Below are positions 50,645 through 59,744 of a DNA stretch of 64,000 nt, one piece after another (positions within the stretch are counted from its first letter, which is position 1; each line of letters begins with the position of its first letter). Position numbers and translations under genes: made by a program. The DNA is from Algoriphagus sediminis. Its GTDB lineage: Bacteria; Bacteroidota; Bacteroidia; Cytophagales; Cyclobacteriaceae. The stretch covers positions 62,001 to 126,000 of the forward strand of contig NZ_JAUEPH010000003.1 in NCBI RefSeq assembly GCF_030403435.1, written 5' to 3'. The notes below the pieces were generated by a model. It ran no database searches and was not told the DNA's origin. It saw only the letters and a list, made by a program, of their open reading frames with translations.

Positions 50645-51490
50645 GTGAAAAATCTTCAGGTCCATATCGATCAACATTCCGGCTTCTGTTTTGGAGTGGT
50701 CTATGCTATCGAAATGGCAGAAGAAATTCTAGATGAGCAGGGTTATTTGTATTGTCTGGGAGACATAGTTCACAACGACGAAGAAGTAAGAAGGTTAACG
50801 GAAAAAGGGCTTCGAATTATAAACCATGAAGAGCTCAAATCTCTTTATAATGAGAAGGTACTTATCCGTGCTCATGGTGAACCTCCCTCAACCTACGAGC
50901 TTTCAATTCAAAATAATCTCACTTTGATAGATGCAAGTTGTCCTGTTGTATTGAAGCTACAAAACCGGATCAAAAACTCATTTGACAAAGAGGAGACAAT
51001 CTACATTTACGGAAAACATGGGCATGCAGAAGTGATTGGACTTCTAGGCCAAACCAACAATAAGGCAGTTGTTTTTCAGGATATCGCAGAGCTTGATATC
51101 AAAAGCATGCCTAAAAACATCACCCTTTATAGTCAAACCACCAAATCCACTGATAAATTCTATGAAATCAATGAGGTTTTAAGAGAAAATGGAATCACAG
51201 TTCGGACTAATGACACCATCTGTAGACAGGTTTCCAATCGAGATAAAGAACTTAGGGATTTTGCCGAGAGGTTTGATAGGATTGTTTTTGTAAGCGGAAC
51301 TAAATCATCAAATGGTAAAGTTCTTTACAATGTATGCAAGGAGAAAAACCCAAACACTTATTTCGTTTCTAATCCGGATCAAATAGAAAATGACTGGTTC
51401 GAGCAGAATGAGACCATTGGAATCTGCGGTGCTACTTCCACGCCCATGTGGCTTATGGAACAAGTAAAAGAAAGAATTTTAACTTTCTAG
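50645..51490 (+). CDS. ispH: 4-hydroxy-3-methylbut-2-enyl diphosphate reductase IspH
   Basis: This 281-residue protein begins with GTG. The three cysteines that hold the iron-sulfur cluster are C15 (GFCFGV), C99 (DASCPVV) and C193 (TICRQVSNR), with the conserved His in VHN, AHG and HGH motifs. It makes IPP and DMAPP, the last step of the MEP pathway. Its place between crtB and crtW ties precursor supply to pigment synthesis. The 86-base gap before it shows no clear promoter. Confidence 0.95.
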   Translation: MKNLQVHIDQHSGFCFGVVYAIEMAEEILDEQGYLYCLGDIVHNDEEVRRLTEKGLRIINHEELKSLYNEKVLIRAHGEPPSTYELSIQNNLTLIDASCPVVLKLQNRIKNSFDKEETIYIYGKHGHAEVIGLLGQTNNKAVVFQDIAELDIKSMPKNITLYSQTTKSTDKFYEINEVLRENGITVRTNDTICRQVSNRDKELRDFAERFDRIVFVSGTKSSNGKVLYNVCKEKNPNTYFVSNPDQIENDWFEQNETIGICGATSTPMWLMEQVKERILTF

Positions 51491-51511
51491 GAATTCAACC
51501 CATCTTTCGCC

Positions 51512-52225
51512 ATGGATTTGGCAAACACATCCGATAAAGCTTATAGGCTTAAGAATAAAGGCGTAATAATCGCATTGGTCATAATAGTCCTTTGGGCTAT
51601 TTCTTTGACCTACTGGCTGCATTTTGACTTGAGTTGGAGCAATCCTTTGACCTACGTCGGAATAATATTACAGACTCACCTTTATACCGGGCTTTTTATC
51701 ACTGCCCATGATGCTATGCATGGTCTGGTGTCACCTAACAAGAAACTAAACCATACCATAGGCTGGATCAGTGCAATCCTTTTTTCCTATAATTTCTACT
51801 GGAGGCTTTTTCCAAAACACCACGAACACCATCGCTTTGTTGCCACAGATAAAGATCCAGATTATCACGAATCTGATAATTTCCTGATTTGGTATTTCAG
51901 CTTTGCAAAGCAATACATCAATATCTGGCAGTTAATACTGATGGCTGTCACTTATAATTTGCTGAAGCTGGTTCTTCCATATGAAAACCTGATCGTTTTC
52001 TGGATGGCTCCAGCCATTCTTTCTACTTTACAACTTTTTTATTTTGGAACCTATCTTCCCCATAGGGGGGAAAGCGATAATGAGCATCACTCAAGATCGC
52101 AAAAGAAAAACCATGTCTGGGCATTTTTAACTTGTTATTTCTTTGGTTACCATTACGAACACCATAATTCTCCTGGGACTCCATGGTGGAAGCTTTGGGA
52201 AGAAAAAGAGAAACAAACTGTATGA
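51512..52225 (+). CDS. crtW: Beta-carotene 4-ketolase CrtW
   Basis: This 237-residue membrane desaturase-fold protein has the His boxes HDAMH (66-70), HHEHH (103-107), the FGTYLPHR segment and YHYEHH near the end. The combination TYLPH plus HDAMHG marks CrtW ketolases rather than fatty-acid desaturases. It adds the 4-keto group to a beta ring. It is the last gene of the operon, 21 bases after ispH. Confidence 0.9.
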   Translation: MDLANTSDKAYRLKNKGVIIALVIIVLWAISLTYWLHFDLSWSNPLTYVGIILQTHLYTGLFITAHDAMHGLVSPNKKLNHTIGWISAILFSYNFYWRLFPKHHEHHRFVATDKDPDYHESDNFLIWYFSFAKQYINIWQLILMAVTYNLLKLVLPYENLIVFWMAPAILSTLQLFYFGTYLPHRGESDNEHHSRSQKKNHVWAFLTCYFFGYHYEHHNSPGTPWWKLWEEKEKQTV

Positions 52226-52308
52226 TTTTGATGATTTTCATCAAAAATTCCATGAGGTAGAAACTTTTTACGGCTGAAATGATTTTGATGTTAACCTTAA
52301 CTAAAATC

Positions 52309-54711
52309 ATGAAAAGTTCAGTTTTAGCATTTATTCTAATTCTCTTTTTTGGAACGGCATTTTCGCAAGGGATAATTCGGGGTAAAATTGTAAATCCGGT
52401 GAATAATGAACCGGTACCTTATGCAAATATCTTTATTCTCGAGACGGAACTAGGTGCAATTTCTGATGAAGAAGGGAACTATGAAATCTCGGGGATTCCT
52501 CCAGGTTTATACAATGTCAGAGCAAGTTTTGTAGGTTTTAAAACTCAAACCCAATATGAAATCCAGGTGACCTTGGCGAGACCTGTGCAGCTCGATTTTG
52601 ATTTAACTGAAGATGCGGCGGAACTCAATGAGGTGGTGGTAAACTCAGAATTCACAAGAAATGAAGAAACTCCCGTTTCTGTCAGAAAGCTCAATTCAAA
52701 TGAAATAGAACGATACCCAGGGGGTAACAGGGATATCTCCAGAGTGATTCAATCACTCCCAGGAGTAGCAAGCACAGCAAGTTTTCGAAATGATATCATT
52801 ATTCGTGGAGGAGCTCCTAATGAAAATAAATTTTTTGTTGATGAAATTGAAGTTCCTGTAATCAATCACTTTGCCACACAGGGTTCTTCAGGAGGGCCTG
52901 TAGGGATTTTAAATGTGAACCTTATCAAAAATGTGGATGTGGTTTCGGGTGGCTTTGCCGCAAACAGAATGAACTCCTTGAGTTCTTTTTTCGAATTTGA
53001 ACTGAAAGAGGGAAGAAGAGACAAAATGTTTACGCAGTTCACAGTGGGAGCATCTGAACTGACACTTTCGAATGAGGGTCCAATAGGGGAAAATACGAGC
53101 TACATATTCTCTGCAAGGAGGTCCTACCTCAGCGGCTTGTTTAGGCTACTCGAACTTCCATTCTTACCTACATTCAATGATTTTCAGGTTAAGACCACTA
53201 CAAAGCTCAACGATAAAACTGAGCTTACATTCATAGGGGTAGGGGCTATTGATGACTTTGTTCTTAACCAGGATATTCCTAACGATGAAACAGAAGAAGA
53301 GCGTGCAGACAGGCTTTATCTATTGGATTTACTGCCAGTGCAAAAACAGTGGAATTATACCACTGGACTGAAACTCAAGAGATATCGTGATAACGGGTTC
53401 TGGACTTTTGTGCTTAGCAGAAACATGCTAAATAATGAATCCATTAAATATCAGAACAACGACGAGAGCTCTGAAGATAATCTTCTATTCAACTATGTGT
53501 CTCAAGAGTCAGAAAACAAATTCAGGGCTGAAAACAGCATCTTTGGTAACGGATACACCCTAAAATATGGAGTGAATTATGAGTACTCCAGGTATTTGAT
53601 TGATAATTTCGACAGGGCCACCTTATCCAGTACAGGCGAGGTGATCGATGTAGAAAACATCAGTAATTATAATAGCTACGGAGCATTTATCTCCGGTAGT
53701 AAGAATTTCTTAAATGAGAGGCTTTTGCTGACAGGAGGCATAAGAATGGATGGGAGTGACTTTGGGCAAACTGCCCAGAATCCTCTAAATCAAATCAGCC
53801 CCAGATTTTCTGTGTCATACCAGCTCAGACCAAATCTATATGCTACAGCCAATGCAGGAATTTATTATCAAAAACCACCCTACACCGCACTTGGATTTGT
53901 AGACGAAAATGGTGTCCTAATCAATCAAGAGAATGACATCCGGTTCATCAGGAATTCTCAAATTATTGGAGGAATAGAAATGGTTTCTCCGGAGAAAAAC
54001 AGAAGATTTGGTGCAGAAATCTTTTACAAAAGATATTCAAACTATCCTTCATCGATTAGAAATGGAATTGCTCTGGCAAATCTAGGGGCTGACTTTGGTG
54101 TCATCGGAAATGAGCCTGTTGAGTCCAATGCTGATGGAAGAGCGTACGGAATTGAATTCTTGGCACAACAGAGACTATTCAAAGATTTCTATGGAATCGC
54201 GGCACTGACTTTAGTCCGAAGTGAATTTACCAACCCAAATACCGAAGGGTTTGTCCCTTCTTCCTGGGACAACAGAATCATCCTGAGCCTGACAGCAGGA
54301 AAGAGATTTGGAAAGAATTGGGAGATAGGTGCCAGATGGAGATACCTCGGAGGGACACCATATACGCCATTTGATGTGGAAGAGTCTTCATTAATCAGTA
54401 ATTGGGATTTGAGAAATACCGGTATTCTTGATTTTACACAAATCAATGCGGAACGTCTTCCTGCTTTCCACCAGCTTGATTTGAGAATTGATAAAAAATA
54501 CTACTTCGAAAAGTGGAACCTTAACTGGTATATCGACATTCAGAATGCCTATAATTTTGAAGCAGAGCAGGCTCCATTGCTTGTACCTGTTTATGATCAA
54601 CAAGGAGATATTTTAGTGGATCCAAATGATCCCTCCAGATATCAGTTGCGATTTTTAGAAAACACAGCTGGAACCATCCTTCCTACCGTAGGGCTCATAT
54701 TGGAATTCTAA
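52309..54711 (+). CDS. TonB-dependent receptor with N-terminal carboxypeptidase-like domain
   Basis: The protein is 800 residues from the ATG at 52309 (MKSSVLAF), which gives a proper signal peptide ending GTAFSQ; the frame opens ten codons earlier. A CarboxypepD_reg-like domain spans about 20-105 (IIRGKIVNPVNNEPVPYANI). The plug follows (VIQSLPGVASTASFRNDIIIRGGAPNENKFFVDEIEVP), and then a barrel ending TVGLILEF. The short loops and single-gene setting do not indicate SusC. The substrate is unknown. It is convergent with the YdeI-like gene, overlapping by 4 bases. Confidence 0.88.
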   Translation: MKSSVLAFILILFFGTAFSQGIIRGKIVNPVNNEPVPYANIFILETELGAISDEEGNYEISGIPPGLYNVRASFVGFKTQTQYEIQVTLARPVQLDFDLTEDAAELNEVVVNSEFTRNEETPVSVRKLNSNEIERYPGGNRDISRVIQSLPGVASTASFRNDIIIRGGAPNENKFFVDEIEVPVINHFATQGSSGGPVGILNVNLIKNVDVVSGGFAANRMNSLSSFFEFELKEGRRDKMFTQFTVGASELTLSNEGPIGENTSYIFSARRSYLSGLFRLLELPFLPTFNDFQVKTTTKLNDKTELTFIGVGAIDDFVLNQDIPNDETEEERADRLYLLDLLPVQKQWNYTTGLKLKRYRDNGFWTFVLSRNMLNNESIKYQNNDESSEDNLLFNYVSQESENKFRAENSIFGNGYTLKYGVNYEYSRYLIDNFDRATLSSTGEVIDVENISNYNSYGAFISGSKNFLNERLLLTGGIRMDGSDFGQTAQNPLNQISPRFSVSYQLRPNLYATANAGIYYQKPPYTALGFVDENGVLINQENDIRFIRNSQIIGGIEMVSPEKNRRFGAEIFYKRYSNYPSSIRNGIALANLGADFGVIGNEPVESNADGRAYGIEFLAQQRLFKDFYGIAALTLVRSEFTNPNTEGFVPSSWDNRIILSLTAGKRFGKNWEIGARWRYLGGTPYTPFDVEESSLISNWDLRNTGILDFTQINAERLPAFHQLDLRIDKKYYFEKWNLNWYIDIQNAYNFEAEQAPLLVPVYDQQGDILVDPNDPSRYQLRFLENTAGTILPTVGLILEF

Positions 54712-55157
54712 AGTTCATCGATCAGTCGGAGAATTCGCTTGGTCATCGAATTAATCGAGTCCTTTTCGTAAATGAATTTGACCCATTCTTTTTGCTTTTT
54801 TTGCGAAAGCTTCATGAAGCGCTCATATTTACCCGGTACGTCTTTTAGACAGGCTATCACTTCATCTGGCACATCCTTAGGTATGGATCTCTTGAAAAGT
54901 TTGATATAAACGAGCTCCCCCGCTTCCTTTTGAATCTCATTTCGAATCGCCTTGGCCACGGGAAGAAAAAGGGTACCATCCCCTTTAGGCATCAGATTTT
55001 TATTATCAAACTTATACCCGTCAATCTGCCCCGAAACCTTCAGCATGCCAAAAGACTCCACCCCATTGAAAGATTCTTTTTTCAAGGGAACATAAGTCCA
55101 TCCGCCCTTACCTGAAAAGCGCTCCAAATAAATTTCTCCTTCAAGAATTAATTCCAT
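54708..55157 (-). CDS. YdeI/OmpD-associated family protein with DUF1905 domain
   Basis: The protein is 149 residues from the ATG at 55157; the frame extends to 55178 only through a terminator hairpin. Residues 1-85 match DUF1905 (GEIYLERFSGKGGWTYVPL, GTLFLPVAKAIRN). The C-terminal 65 residues match the YdeI-type helical region (DVPDEVIACLKDVPGKYERFMKLSQKKQKEWVKFI). Members are cytoplasmic, and some are linked to bacteriocin resistance or stress, without firm function. Confidence 0.85.
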   Translation of the reverse strand: MELILEGEIYLERFSGKGGWTYVPLKKESFNGVESFGMLKVSGQIDGYKFDNKNLMPKGDGTLFLPVAKAIRNEIQKEAGELVYIKLFKRSIPKDVPDEVIACLKDVPGKYERFMKLSQKKQKEWVKFIYEKDSINSMTKRILRLIDEL

Positions 55158-55187
55158 AAAAAAAAGCAGGATCAACACCTGCTTTCT
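55158..55187 (-). terminator. Terminator of the small secreted protein gene
   Basis: The minus strand reads AAAGCAGG, a 7-base loop, CCTGCTTT, then a run of T. It lies 13 bases past the stop of the gene at 55198-55656. Confidence 0.85.
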
Positions 55188-55197
55188 AAATTACTGA

Positions 55198-55656
55198 TTA
55201 AGAGGCGTTGGGCCCAAATCGCCAACGGATATTGAGCCCAAACCCGTTTCCATTAAAGCTCGTATTCTCCACGATCACGAAAACAGGTCTGTAATCCACA
55301 CCGATGGTAATAGGAACATCACGGATGGGGTATTCAATCCCTACTTCACCTGCCGCTCCAAGGACAAATGGATCGCCTAAAAACAAAGATGGCCCAAAGC
55401 CTGCATACCACATAAAATCACTATTTCCTACGGGCCTGAATAATGGATGCCAAATGGCATCTATTCCTACACCTCCACCACCAAAACTTACGTTTGCATG
55501 AATCCTAGAAAATTCTCCCAAGGCTAGGATTCCATCAACGGCAACGTTATTGTTGTTCATATTACCAAATCGAATACCCACTTCCTGGGCCTGGCTTTGC
55601 AGACTGAAACCAAAAGCCGTGACAAATACGGCTAAAAGAATTTTTAATTTTTTCAT
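55198..55656 (-). CDS. Small secreted beta-rich protein, likely outer-membrane or periplasmic
   Basis: This 152-residue protein has a signal peptide to about 23 (QSQAQ). Strands rich in glycine follow: FGGGGVGIDAIWHPLF, WYAGFGPSLFLGD, VGIEYPIRDVPITIGVDYRPVF and FGLNIRWRFG. The pattern resembles small eight-stranded barrels whose last strand ends near, but not at, the C-terminus. No specific family is recognised. It stands alone between the aquaporin gene and the YdeI-like gene and has its own terminator. Confidence 0.75.
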   Translation of the reverse strand: MKKLKILLAVFVTAFGFSLQSQAQEVGIRFGNMNNNNVAVDGILALGEFSRIHANVSFGGGGVGIDAIWHPLFRPVGNSDFMWYAGFGPSLFLGDPFVLGAAGEVGIEYPIRDVPITIGVDYRPVFVIVENTSFNGNGFGLNIRWRFGPNAS

Positions 55657-55702
55657 ATGGAAAATTTAGATCTTGGACAAAAGTAAAAATCTATCTCTTT
55701 TT

Positions 55703-56386
55703 TTAATCCTCTGGGGACAAATTCTTATAAACCAAGCCGGCAAAAACCGCCCCAATAATAGGAGCAACCCAAAATAACCACAGCTGCTGGAGGTAAATAC
55801 CTCCGGCAAAGATAGCCTGAGAAGTACTTCTTGCAGGATTAACGGATGTGTTGGTGACTGGTATTGAAATCAAATGGATTAAAACCAAGCAAAGTCCGAT
55901 GGCTAGGCCCGCGAAGCCTGCTGGGGCTTTAGAGTGGGTAGATCCTAAAATGACAAAAAGAAAAATAAAAGTCATCACTACTTCAGTCACTAATGCAGCC
56001 GTCAAACCATAGCCCCCTGGAGAGGCTTCTCCATATCCATTTGAAGCGAAACCTCCAAGTTCCACCCCAGCTTTACCTGTAGCAATTACATAAAGAATAG
56101 CTGCACCAGCCAGTCCTCCCAAGACCTGAGAAATCACGTATCCTCCTACATCTTTTCCTTCAAACCTACCTCCCATCCAAAGACCTATGGTAACAGCAGG
56201 ATTCAGGTGGCAACCAGAAATATGACCGATTCCATAAGCCATAGTCACCACCGTAAGACCAAAGGCCAAGGATACCCCGACAAAACCAATTCCCAATTCA
56301 GGGAATCCTGCTGCTAGAACTGCACTGCCGCATCCGCCGAGGACCAGCCATAGTGTACCAATAAACTCTGCAATGTGTTTTTTCAT
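55703..56386 (-). CDS. aqpZ: Aquaporin Z-type water channel
   Basis: This 227-residue protein has six membrane helices and both NPA boxes, in [19 protein letters not shown] and [13 protein letters not shown], with [18 protein letters not shown] at the start. The cysteine and arginine of the selectivity filter (VNPARS) fit a water-specific channel rather than a glycerol facilitator. It is preceded by a 117-base intergenic region with an inverted repeat (56461-56488). Confidence 0.95.
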   Translation of the reverse strand: MKKHIAEFIGTLWLVLGGCGSAVLAAGFPELGIGFVGVSLAFGLTVVTMAYGIGHISGCHLNPAVTIGLWMGGRFEGKDVGGYVISQVLGGLAGAAILYVIATGKAGVELGGFASNGYGEASPGGYGLTAALVTEVVMTFIFLFVILGSTHSKAPAGFAGLAIGLCLVLIHLISIPVTNTSVNPARSTSQAIFAGGIYLQQLWLFWVAPIIGAVFAGLVYKNLSPED

Positions 56387-56460
56387 GATATTTGGATTAA
56401 TATGGTTATCTCATCAAATTATAAAGAAAAATTTTATTTAAAATTATCTTATAACTTTTA

Positions 56461-56488
56461 ATTTGGTTTTGTTTCAGATAAACCAAAT
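56461..56488. repeat. Inverted repeat upstream of aqpZ
   Basis: ATTTGGTTT and AAACCAAAT are exact reverse complements separated by 10 bases, 75 bases before the aqpZ start and 16 bases after the decarboxylase stop. It could be an operator or the stem of a weak terminator; no strong T-run follows on the minus strand. Confidence 0.5.
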
Positions 56489-56503
56489 ATCTACTATCTC
56501 CAA

Positions 56504-57970
56504 TTAAGAGAAATCTAAATCTGATAACACTTCCTTTCCAATTCTGATTGTCTCCCGAACCAGAATTTCCATATCCTCAAAACGCGTTCTCTGGTTCACA
56601 TTAGCCACTCTCAGAGTAAATTTTCCTTTAAGCAAAGTAGAACTTGGCGCGGCAATCCCTTCTTCCTGAATTCTCAGAAGAATTTCTCTGTTCAGGTCTT
56701 TGAGCTTCTGCTCTGGTAAGTTTCCAGGATTCATTCGATAGCAGGTTATACTCATTGATACCGGTGCCATAAGTTCTAGCCCTTCCTGAGATTCTACCAG
56801 CTTCCCAAGATACTCAGCCTGCCTATTATTTTGGGCTATCATGCCCTTGTAAGCTTCAAGCCCATTTTCCTTTAAGGACATCCAAACCTTAAGCGCTTTG
56901 AACCCTCTGGATAACTCAAACCCATAATGATTAAGTGAATCCGGACCTCCAGCAAGACCCCTTTTCTCTTGGATCAGGTAATTAGGAGTTTGGGAAAAGG
57001 CAGCCCGATGCTTCTCAGAATCCCGAATTAGAGTACAGCCGACTTCATACGGCACATAAAACCACTTATGCAGATCGAAAGCCAGACTATCTGCCTTCTC
57101 TATGGCTTTGAGCCTATTCTCATAAATTGGATCTAATTTGGCCAGAGCCCCATAGGCTCCATCCACATGAAACCATAGATCATACATTCGGCTGATTCTT
57201 AAAATTTCATCCAGTGGGTCAATAGCCCCGGTATTTACCGTTCCGGAAGTACCAACTATACAGAAGGGCCTAAATCCATTTTCCAAATCAGAGAAAATCT
57301 GCTTTTCAAGTAAATCTGATCGCATTTCATAAAACTCATTCACTTCTATCTCCCGAATGTTTTCAGAACCTAGACCTATAATTTCCGCCGCCTTTTGAAT
57401 ACAACTATGGGTTTCTGTGGAGCAATAAAGAATAAGCTTTTTATCCAAGTGGCTCATTCCTGACTTTCTAATGTTCTCCCCTTTGATGGAATTTCTGGCA
57501 ACAGTCAAGGCGGTGATATTCGCCATAGAACCACCACTTACTAGAATTCCGGAAGCCTCAGGAGGGAAGCCCATCATTTCCTTGCACCAAGAAATTACCT
57601 GCTTATCCACGTACATGGGAGCATGTTCACCAATGGTCACATTGGGATTCATCCCTGAGGCCATTAAGTCAGCAAAAGTCCCTAGAGGAGTTCCCGTCCC
57701 TTGGATCCATGCAAAAAACCTTGGATGTACATTTCCTTTATTGTAAGGAAAAATATTTTCTTTGAATTCATTGTAAACCTCTTGCGGATCCATGTGGTGA
57801 GAAGGGATAGGCTCATCCAGTGACTTTTTTACCTCCTCTGGGATTGGTTTCCAAATGGGCTTTTCTTGTATTCCTTTCCAATAATCAATTAAATCATCCA
57901 CCATTTGATGGCCCAGATTTCGCATCTTTTCCCAGTCTCTGGGGTCAAGCGTCCTATTTTCTTTATCCAT
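56504..57970 (-). CDS. Group II PLP-dependent decarboxylase (aromatic-L-amino-acid decarboxylase-like)
   Basis: This 488-residue protein has NKGNVHPRFFAWIQGTGTPLG, GILVSGGSMANITAL, FHVDGAYGA (Asp 270 binds the PLP nitrogen) and LAFDLHKWFYVPYEVG with the PLP lysine at 302. This is the group II family of DOPA, tryptophan and glutamate decarboxylases, and the motifs suit the aromatic or tyrosine type. It starts one base after the sulfatase stop, so both come from one mRNA. The amine produced is not clear. Confidence 0.88.
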   Translation of the reverse strand: MDKENRTLDPRDWEKMRNLGHQMVDDLIDYWKGIQEKPIWKPIPEEVKKSLDEPIPSHHMDPQEVYNEFKENIFPYNKGNVHPRFFAWIQGTGTPLGTFADLMASGMNPNVTIGEHAPMYVDKQVISWCKEMMGFPPEASGILVSGGSMANITALTVARNSIKGENIRKSGMSHLDKKLILYCSTETHSCIQKAAEIIGLGSENIREIEVNEFYEMRSDLLEKQIFSDLENGFRPFCIVGTSGTVNTGAIDPLDEILRISRMYDLWFHVDGAYGALAKLDPIYENRLKAIEKADSLAFDLHKWFYVPYEVGCTLIRDSEKHRAAFSQTPNYLIQEKRGLAGGPDSLNHYGFELSRGFKALKVWMSLKENGLEAYKGMIAQNNRQAEYLGKLVESQEGLELMAPVSMSITCYRMNPGNLPEQKLKDLNREILLRIQEEGIAAPSSTLLKGKFTLRVANVNQRTRFEDMEILVRETIRIGKEVLSDLDFS

Positions 57971-57971
57971 T

Positions 57972-59714
57972 TTATTCCTTTGGAATTAGCTCCAAGCTAT
58001 AAAAATCACCCACCCCATTTGATGGCATGGAAAGAGCTTTCAGCACCAGGTTTTGTCTACCCTCTTCAAATTCCAACATACCGATATTGATTTTCCTCCA
58101 GGTTTGCTCCGGAGCTTCTTTACGTGGAATCCGGTTTATACTGGGAATTATTTCTCCTTGAAAAGGCTCATTAATTTCTATTTCTATTTCACTAATAGTC
58201 CCATATAAAAGGAGAGCACTAGGTACCTGATTTTTTTCGGCGGTATAACTCAACCAAACTTCAAACTCACCTCGGTCCAATACATTCAAATCCCAATAAA
58301 TACTGTCTTCCATAGATTTCCATTGGGTTAACCAATCTTGTGCCCAACCATGCCCTTCAAAAAATGAAATACCCTCCGTAAAGCGGGCTTCATACCCTGG
58401 AAGTAAAATCTGAGGACTTTGGTCAGAAATTGGAATTGGCCTTTCCATCTGTATTTCGGCGGTTACCTCATCCCACCACTTATCGTACTTAGCCTTCATT
58501 GCTTCCAAAATCTCAGGCTTTTCATCTGCTAAATCCTTTTTCTGGTTTGGATCGTTTGACATGTCGAAAAGCTCCTCTCCATTTTCATTTAGGACCAATA
58601 GCATTTGATCCTCCCGAATGGCCCCAGGATAATAAGTTAGCTCGCTTTGTGGCTGAGCCACTTGTGAAAAAATGGGACGTTCAATTTCTAAATCATTCCC
58701 TAGTAGAAGGGGTTTCAGACTTATACCGTCTATCGTTCTTATGCCATTGTTTTCTAGGCCTAGTAAATCTACCAAAGTCGGGAATACATCAATGTGAGCT
58801 GACGCAGCGGTCACTATTCTTGGCTCAAATTTTCCTTTCCACCTCCAGAATGAAGGCACTCTTACCCCTCCTTCATTTACGCTTCCCTTTCTACCTTTCA
58901 TGTTATCGTTGAAACGAACTCCATTCGGACCGTTATCGGTAAGAAAAATTACTAAGGTGTTTTGGTCCAGACCCATATCTTCCAGCTTCTTCAAAACCCG
59001 ACCCACATTGCTATCTATGTTCTCCACCATCCCGTGTATGGCTGCCAGTTCGTCATCTAAGCCTTCCGACTTATATGAATCAAAATATTCGTCTGGAACC
59101 TGATGGGGACTATGGGGAGTATTATAGGGTAGATACAAAAAGAAAGGGGTCTTCTCATTTCTCTCCATAAAATCAATGGCTTTGTCCGTAAGGACATCTG
59201 GCAAATACCCTGGTAAATTCTGGTTCTTCTGATCAATCTCTAGCGTCGTATTAAAATAATTGGTCCAATGGCCCCCGAGAAACCCAACGAACTCATCAAA
59301 TCCTTGGGCGAGAGGATGATGGGGGTAGTGCTGCCCATTATGCCATTTACCAAAGATTCCTGTGGAATACCCATTATCCTTAAAAAGCTCAGCAAGGGTA
59401 TACTCTTCTGCATCCATCGTTTCAAGGCCGTTGGAAACTGTGACCGTCCCAGTTCTAAGGTGATATCTGCCAGTCAGTAAACTTGCCCGGGTAGGTGCGC
59501 AAAGTGGACTCACATAGAATCGATCAAACCGAACCGATTCATGAGCTAATACATCGAGATTTGGGGTTCGGATTTTGTCATTACCGTGAACACCCAAATC
59601 ACCATAGCCTTGATCATCAGTTAGAATTAAAATGACATTGGGAGGTTTCTCCTCACTCTTTTTCGAGCATGCAAAAAGGACAAAGGCGAGAAGGAGGTAT
59701 AAAAGTGATTTCAT
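57972..59714 (-). CDS. Arylsulfatase-type lipoprotein sulfatase
   Basis: The protein is 580 residues from the ATG at 59714, with lipobox AFVLFAC. It has ILTDDQGYGDLGVHG (metal ligands) and the formylglycine site C-A-P-T-R at residues 72-76, which an FGE-type enzyme would convert. GIFGKWHNG and FLTDNGPNG complete the N-terminal sulfatase domain, and the last 150 residues form an extra beta domain. Such enzymes remove sulfate from polysaccharides or small molecules in the periplasm. The gene pairs with the decarboxylase, an uncommon partner. The C-P-x-R form suggests type I. Confidence 0.9.
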   Translation of the reverse strand: MKSLLYLLLAFVLFACSKKSEEKPPNVILILTDDQGYGDLGVHGNDKIRTPNLDVLAHESVRFDRFYVSPLCAPTRASLLTGRYHLRTGTVTVSNGLETMDAEEYTLAELFKDNGYSTGIFGKWHNGQHYPHHPLAQGFDEFVGFLGGHWTNYFNTTLEIDQKNQNLPGYLPDVLTDKAIDFMERNEKTPFFLYLPYNTPHSPHQVPDEYFDSYKSEGLDDELAAIHGMVENIDSNVGRVLKKLEDMGLDQNTLVIFLTDNGPNGVRFNDNMKGRKGSVNEGGVRVPSFWRWKGKFEPRIVTAASAHIDVFPTLVDLLGLENNGIRTIDGISLKPLLLGNDLEIERPIFSQVAQPQSELTYYPGAIREDQMLLVLNENGEELFDMSNDPNQKKDLADEKPEILEAMKAKYDKWWDEVTAEIQMERPIPISDQSPQILLPGYEARFTEGISFFEGHGWAQDWLTQWKSMEDSIYWDLNVLDRGEFEVWLSYTAEKNQVPSALLLYGTISEIEIEINEPFQGEIIPSINRIPRKEAPEQTWRKINIGMLEFEEGRQNLVLKALSMPSNGVGDFYSLELIPKE

Positions 59715-59744
59715 AATTGAGTAAAGTGAAATTAGCAAAAATTG

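Noticed and set aside
52226-52246. TTTTGATG/CATCAAAA hairpin right after the crtW stop
   Set aside because: It has a stem but no T-run after it, and the AT-only composition makes it weak. It may still slow RNA decay but is not called as a terminator.
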